Shown piece after piece: positions 36,276-38,300 of a stretch of DNA of 38,300 nt. The DNA comes from Chloroflexota bacterium (lineage in GTDB: Bacteria > Chloroflexota > Anaerolineae > Epilineales > SHYO01): contig SHYO01000018.1 of the NCBI GenBank assembly GCA_009692745.1, positions 1 through 38,300 of the forward strand, in the 5' to 3' direction. Each line of letters begins with the position of its first letter. The first letter of the stretch is position 1. Both the position numbers and the translations under genes were made by a program. The notes below the pieces were generated by a model. It was not told the origin of the DNA. It did no database searches and was given only the letters and a program-made list of their open reading frames with translations.

Positions 36276-37781
36276 CTAGCGCTGCATCCACCAGGCACAA
36301 TTGGCGAACAACTCCCACCCTTCGGCCAACATAAACCGCGGCGGGCGGGGGAATCCCCAGAATAATACACCGTCCTGAATGCGGATCACAGGATAACTGG
36401 AGGGGATCTGCGGATCCCGCCCCACCACGACGGCGGTTGTGGGAAGAAGCGACCAGGTAATTGCCGTCCGAGGTACAGGATCATGATAAAGGCGCAATAC
36501 CCCATCCCGCGGCACCGTAATGGGATAATAAGCACGATAAACAATCAGGTTGGGCGTCAGGACTTCAATCTGGTTATCACTATCCTGCTGCAAATCGGAA
36601 CTGGCCACGACCTGTAGTCCTAAAGCCATTAAGAGCTGATAACCCCCATCACCCATCACCAGGAGCGGCTTTCTGTAGGCACTTAAATGAGCCACTAAAG
36701 CCGCATCACGCCAAAGATCCCCAGTATCATTGGCCACAATAATAAGATTAAAATTTCTGAGGTCTGTTGTAAGCAGATCGTTAGCCTGAATCAGGCTAAC
36801 GCCAAACTCCGATGATCTGAGCAATATTTCATATTGGGTAGCATCGGCAAGGTTATCCTTATATATCAGAGCAGCAGTTTTCAACGGCTTGGGGAACTTC
36901 ACATCGGTCACCATCACCTGCAGGGTATAGCTATGCGTCTTACTAAAACCCGCGTAGGGTAAGACGCGCACATAATAGGTGCCACCCTCCAGGGCCAGGT
37001 ATATGATGCGTTCGCTCTGCTTATCCCCATTCTGGGAATAGGCGATAGTGTCATTGCTATACCGGAAATCGTAAAGTTCCAAGTCGTAATCTTCAGGCAA
37101 ATTGGCCAGCTCAATCGTCATGATGTGGCCGGCCTGAATGTTGACTTTGTAGTAATCTAAATCCCCTGGGGTACAGATATAAGACTGGATCGGAATACCA
37201 TTTCCGGGCAGAAATATAGCCTGATCTTTGGTGTTATCAGGTTCATAAGGATCCGGACAATCAGAAGGTGTTGCTGTCGGTCCCGCCGGGGTTGTGACAG
37301 TGGGAGATGCGGTTGCCGTAGCCGGCAGCCGTGTAGCAGTCGCTGAGGGTACCCGCGTACTAGTGGCAGTGGTCGTTGCGGTAAAAGTAGGCGGTCGTGT
37401 AGATGTGGCAGTATTGGTTGGATCGGCGCCGGGTTTAGGGGTAAATGTTAACTCTCGGGTACCGATAACCAGGGGTGTGGGGGTAGAGGACGGAAAAACA
37501 TTGCTCCCCACCAAAGAGAAACTCTTGCCAACTACCGGTAAGAATATAACCCTGCTAGGGGCAGAGCTGGTACGGTTCCCGGCCGACCCTTCAACTGCCT
37601 CGTCCCCGGGCCAAGGAGCGGCATAAACTACAGACCGGATACCAGGTAAAGTCGCCCCCAAACCAACGATAACCAGGTATACAGCAATTACTACGACAAT
37701 AAGGGCAATATTGCAGACCACAGCCCAGATCTTATGGGCGTGGCCTATCGAGAGTGGCTTGCCAGGTGATTGCTCGGGCAT
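36276..37781 (-). CDS. Exported protein with Thr/Pro-rich linker and PPC domain
   Basis: The protein has 501 residues. A basic N-terminus and one membrane helix (about 18-42) act as an uncleaved anchor or signal. The motif VIFLPVV (78-84) resembles the protease C-terminus. A low-complexity Thr/Pro/Ala linker (about 98-173) leads to a bacterial pre-peptidase C-terminal (PPC) domain at about 175-292 (DPYEPDNT, DLDYYKVNI, GTYYVRV). The last 200 residues look like a Rossmann, amidotransferase-like fold (ALIYKDN, NLIIVANDTGDLW, KPLLVMGDGGYQLL) without an obvious catalytic Cys. The function is unknown, probably at the cell surface. The start ATG has AGGAGA upstream, and the gene ends at a strong terminator. 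Confidence 0.82.
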   Translation of the reverse strand: MPEQSPGKPLSIGHAHKIWAVVCNIALIVVVIAVYLVIVGLGATLPGIRSVVYAAPWPGDEAVEGSAGNRTSSAPSRVIFLPVVGKSFSLVGSNVFPSSTPTPLVIGTRELTFTPKPGADPTNTATSTRPPTFTATTTATSTRVPSATATRLPATATASPTVTTPAGPTATPSDCPDPYEPDNTKDQAIFLPGNGIPIQSYICTPGDLDYYKVNIQAGHIMTIELANLPEDYDLELYDFRYSNDTIAYSQNGDKQSERIIYLALEGGTYYVRVLPYAGFSKTHSYTLQVMVTDVKFPKPLKTAALIYKDNLADATQYEILLRSSEFGVSLIQANDLLTTDLRNFNLIIVANDTGDLWRDAALVAHLSAYRKPLLVMGDGGYQLLMALGLQVVASSDLQQDSDNQIEVLTPNLIVYRAYYPITVPRDGVLRLYHDPVPRTAITWSLLPTTAVVVGRDPQIPSSYPVIRIQDGVLFWGFPRPPRFMLAEGWELFANCAWWMQR

Positions 37782-38098
37782 GCCTTTCTCCTACTTAATG
37801 CCTGACATTCCCAGGCCGGTAACCAAACCGCACAATTTCAACAATGGCATAGCACATCCCGCATGACGAATCTGGCATCTGCATTTAGTCCGGTTTAGTA
37901 GTGTTAAGATTGCCATCAATTTCGCAGCACTTGATCAATTCAGTCAAATCTATTGGCCAACATCTTCTCAATACATCCAGGCGCAAAAATACTCTCAATG
38001 TGGAAAATCGCTGAAAATCAGGTGGAGGTAATATAGCCTTCCGGGGCCAAGGCAGAAGACCAACCTGCATTAAATAGATAGAAATAAATAGAAATAGG

Positions 38099-38127
38099 TT
38101 GATAGCGTACTTACGCTACAGTATAAA
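38099..38127 (+). promoter_or_regulatory. Promoter with a dyad filling its spacer, upstream of the transposase-like gene
   Basis: TTGATA (38099-38104), 17 bases, TATAAA (38122-38127). The spacer region contains a 7-2-7 inverted repeat TAGCGTA-CT-TACGCTA (38103-38118) placed exactly between the hexamers. That is a typical position for a repressor operator. Confidence 0.6.
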
Positions 38128-38135
38128 CGATTTGA

Positions 38136-38153
38136 ACTCCTTTGTCAAGGAGT
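38136..38153 (+). other. Leader hairpin with an anti-ribosome-site arm
   Basis: ACTCCTT (38136-38142) pairs with AAGGAGT (38147-38153) around a TGTC loop, within ten to thirty bases of the predicted transcription start. The 3' arm is a perfect ribosome-binding sequence but no start codon with a good frame follows it. It could block translation or fold the leader of the transposase message. Confidence 0.45.
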
Positions 38154-38256
38154 CGCATTGCCTCATTGAAAATCTTACTTTGGCGGATTCGTTGCCTCAG
38201 ATAATAATGTTACCCGATCAGGTTGCACGACAAAAATGGTCGGGAGGAAAGAGGCT

Positions 38257-38300
38257 ATGATGAGTCAGAAAAGTAAACGTGAACTTTTGGAAACTATCGC
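38257..38300 (+). CDS. N-terminus of a transposase/integrase-like protein (truncated by window end)
   Basis: The window ends after 14 codons, MMSQKSKRELLETI, preceded by GGGAGGAAAG as ribosome site. The opening SKRELLE resembles the N-terminus of rve-type integrase-like transposases that continue with an RYxxAxxxEKxxILDEF helix-turn-helix. The promoter, operator-like dyad and leader hairpin upstream fit a regulated transposase. With so little sequence the family call is tentative. Two ATGs in tandem (38257 and 38260) make the exact start ambiguous. Confidence 0.5.
   Translation, partial: MMSQKSKRELLETI

Larger units (their letters stand above)
37782..38256. other. Intergenic region, probably including the left end of an insertion element
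   Basis: This 475-bp stretch holds no gene I can support. It is AT-richer than its surroundings. From about 38070 it has short AAATAG repeats (ATAGAAATAAATAGAAATAGG), then a near-consensus promoter at 38099-38127, a hairpin at 38136-38153 and a ribosome site at 38242-38250. The element boundary cannot be fixed because the other end is outside the window. I see no clear promoter for the minus-strand PPC protein gene. Confidence 0.5.

Noticed and set aside
37885-38070. 61-codon minus-strand frame in the region before the transposase-like gene
   Set aside because: No ribosome site and no recognised motif; it lies in the probable end of an insertion element, where such frames are common by chance.

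Overview
The window reads as part of a bacterial chromosome of the Chloroflexota, most likely Anaerolineae or Caldilineae. This is an inference from gene content, not from a marker gene. The pointers are giant DUF11 and Ig-like surface proteins, Thr/Pro-rich linkers, a short IFLPLV-type motif in three exported proteins, an elongation factor P with arginine at its loop tip, and a DUF815 ATPase. Most of the sequence is ordinary chromosomal coding DNA with short intergenic gaps. Several promoters match the housekeeping sigma-70 consensus closely. I see no rRNA, tRNA, CRISPR array or prophage.

Layout. Positions 1-5096 hold the possible 3' end of an unknown plus-strand gene, an N-acyl-D-amino-acid deacylase-type amidohydrolase (minus), a Nudix hydrolase and homoserine dehydrogenase operon (minus), and a divergent DUF815 P-loop ATPase followed by an unexplained coding-like frame. 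Positions 5353-9753 hold an ArsA/Get3-like ATPase paired with an alpha/beta hydrolase, then a DUF255 thioredoxin-fold protein. A lone tatA (minus) follows. Positions 10369-22424 are the surface block. It begins with a 2178-residue secreted subtilisin-like protease carrying DUF11 repeats. A 305-bp hairpin-rich spacer separates this from a roughly 1738-codon DUF11/Big_1 surface protein that is split by one in-frame TAA. Positions 22443-37781 hold a histidine kinase/response regulator pair, a DUF212 membrane protein, xseB-xseA-efp and a dinG-type exonuclease-helicase (all minus), then MoxR-DUF58-DUF4129 and CTP synthase (plus), and an exported PPC-domain protein (minus). The last 400 bp look like the start of an insertion element: a strong promoter with a dyad in its spacer, a hairpin, and the first codons of a transposase-like protein.

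How the genes fit together. The housekeeping part covers nucleotide and amino-acid metabolism (pyrG, hom, nudix), DNA repair (xseA/xseB, dinG) and translation (efp). The accessory part concerns the cell surface: the secreted protease, the DUF11/Ig stalk protein, the PPC protein, TatA and the MoxR-DUF58 membrane cluster. The two-component pair lies tail-to-tail with the stalk gene, but nothing in the sequence proves it controls that gene.

The observations most worth a second look are the in-frame stop in the stalk gene, the shared IFLPLV-like motif, two DUF11 repeats that each carry a nested beta-domain, the structured spacer at 16906-17210, and the dyad-controlled promoter at 38099-38127.
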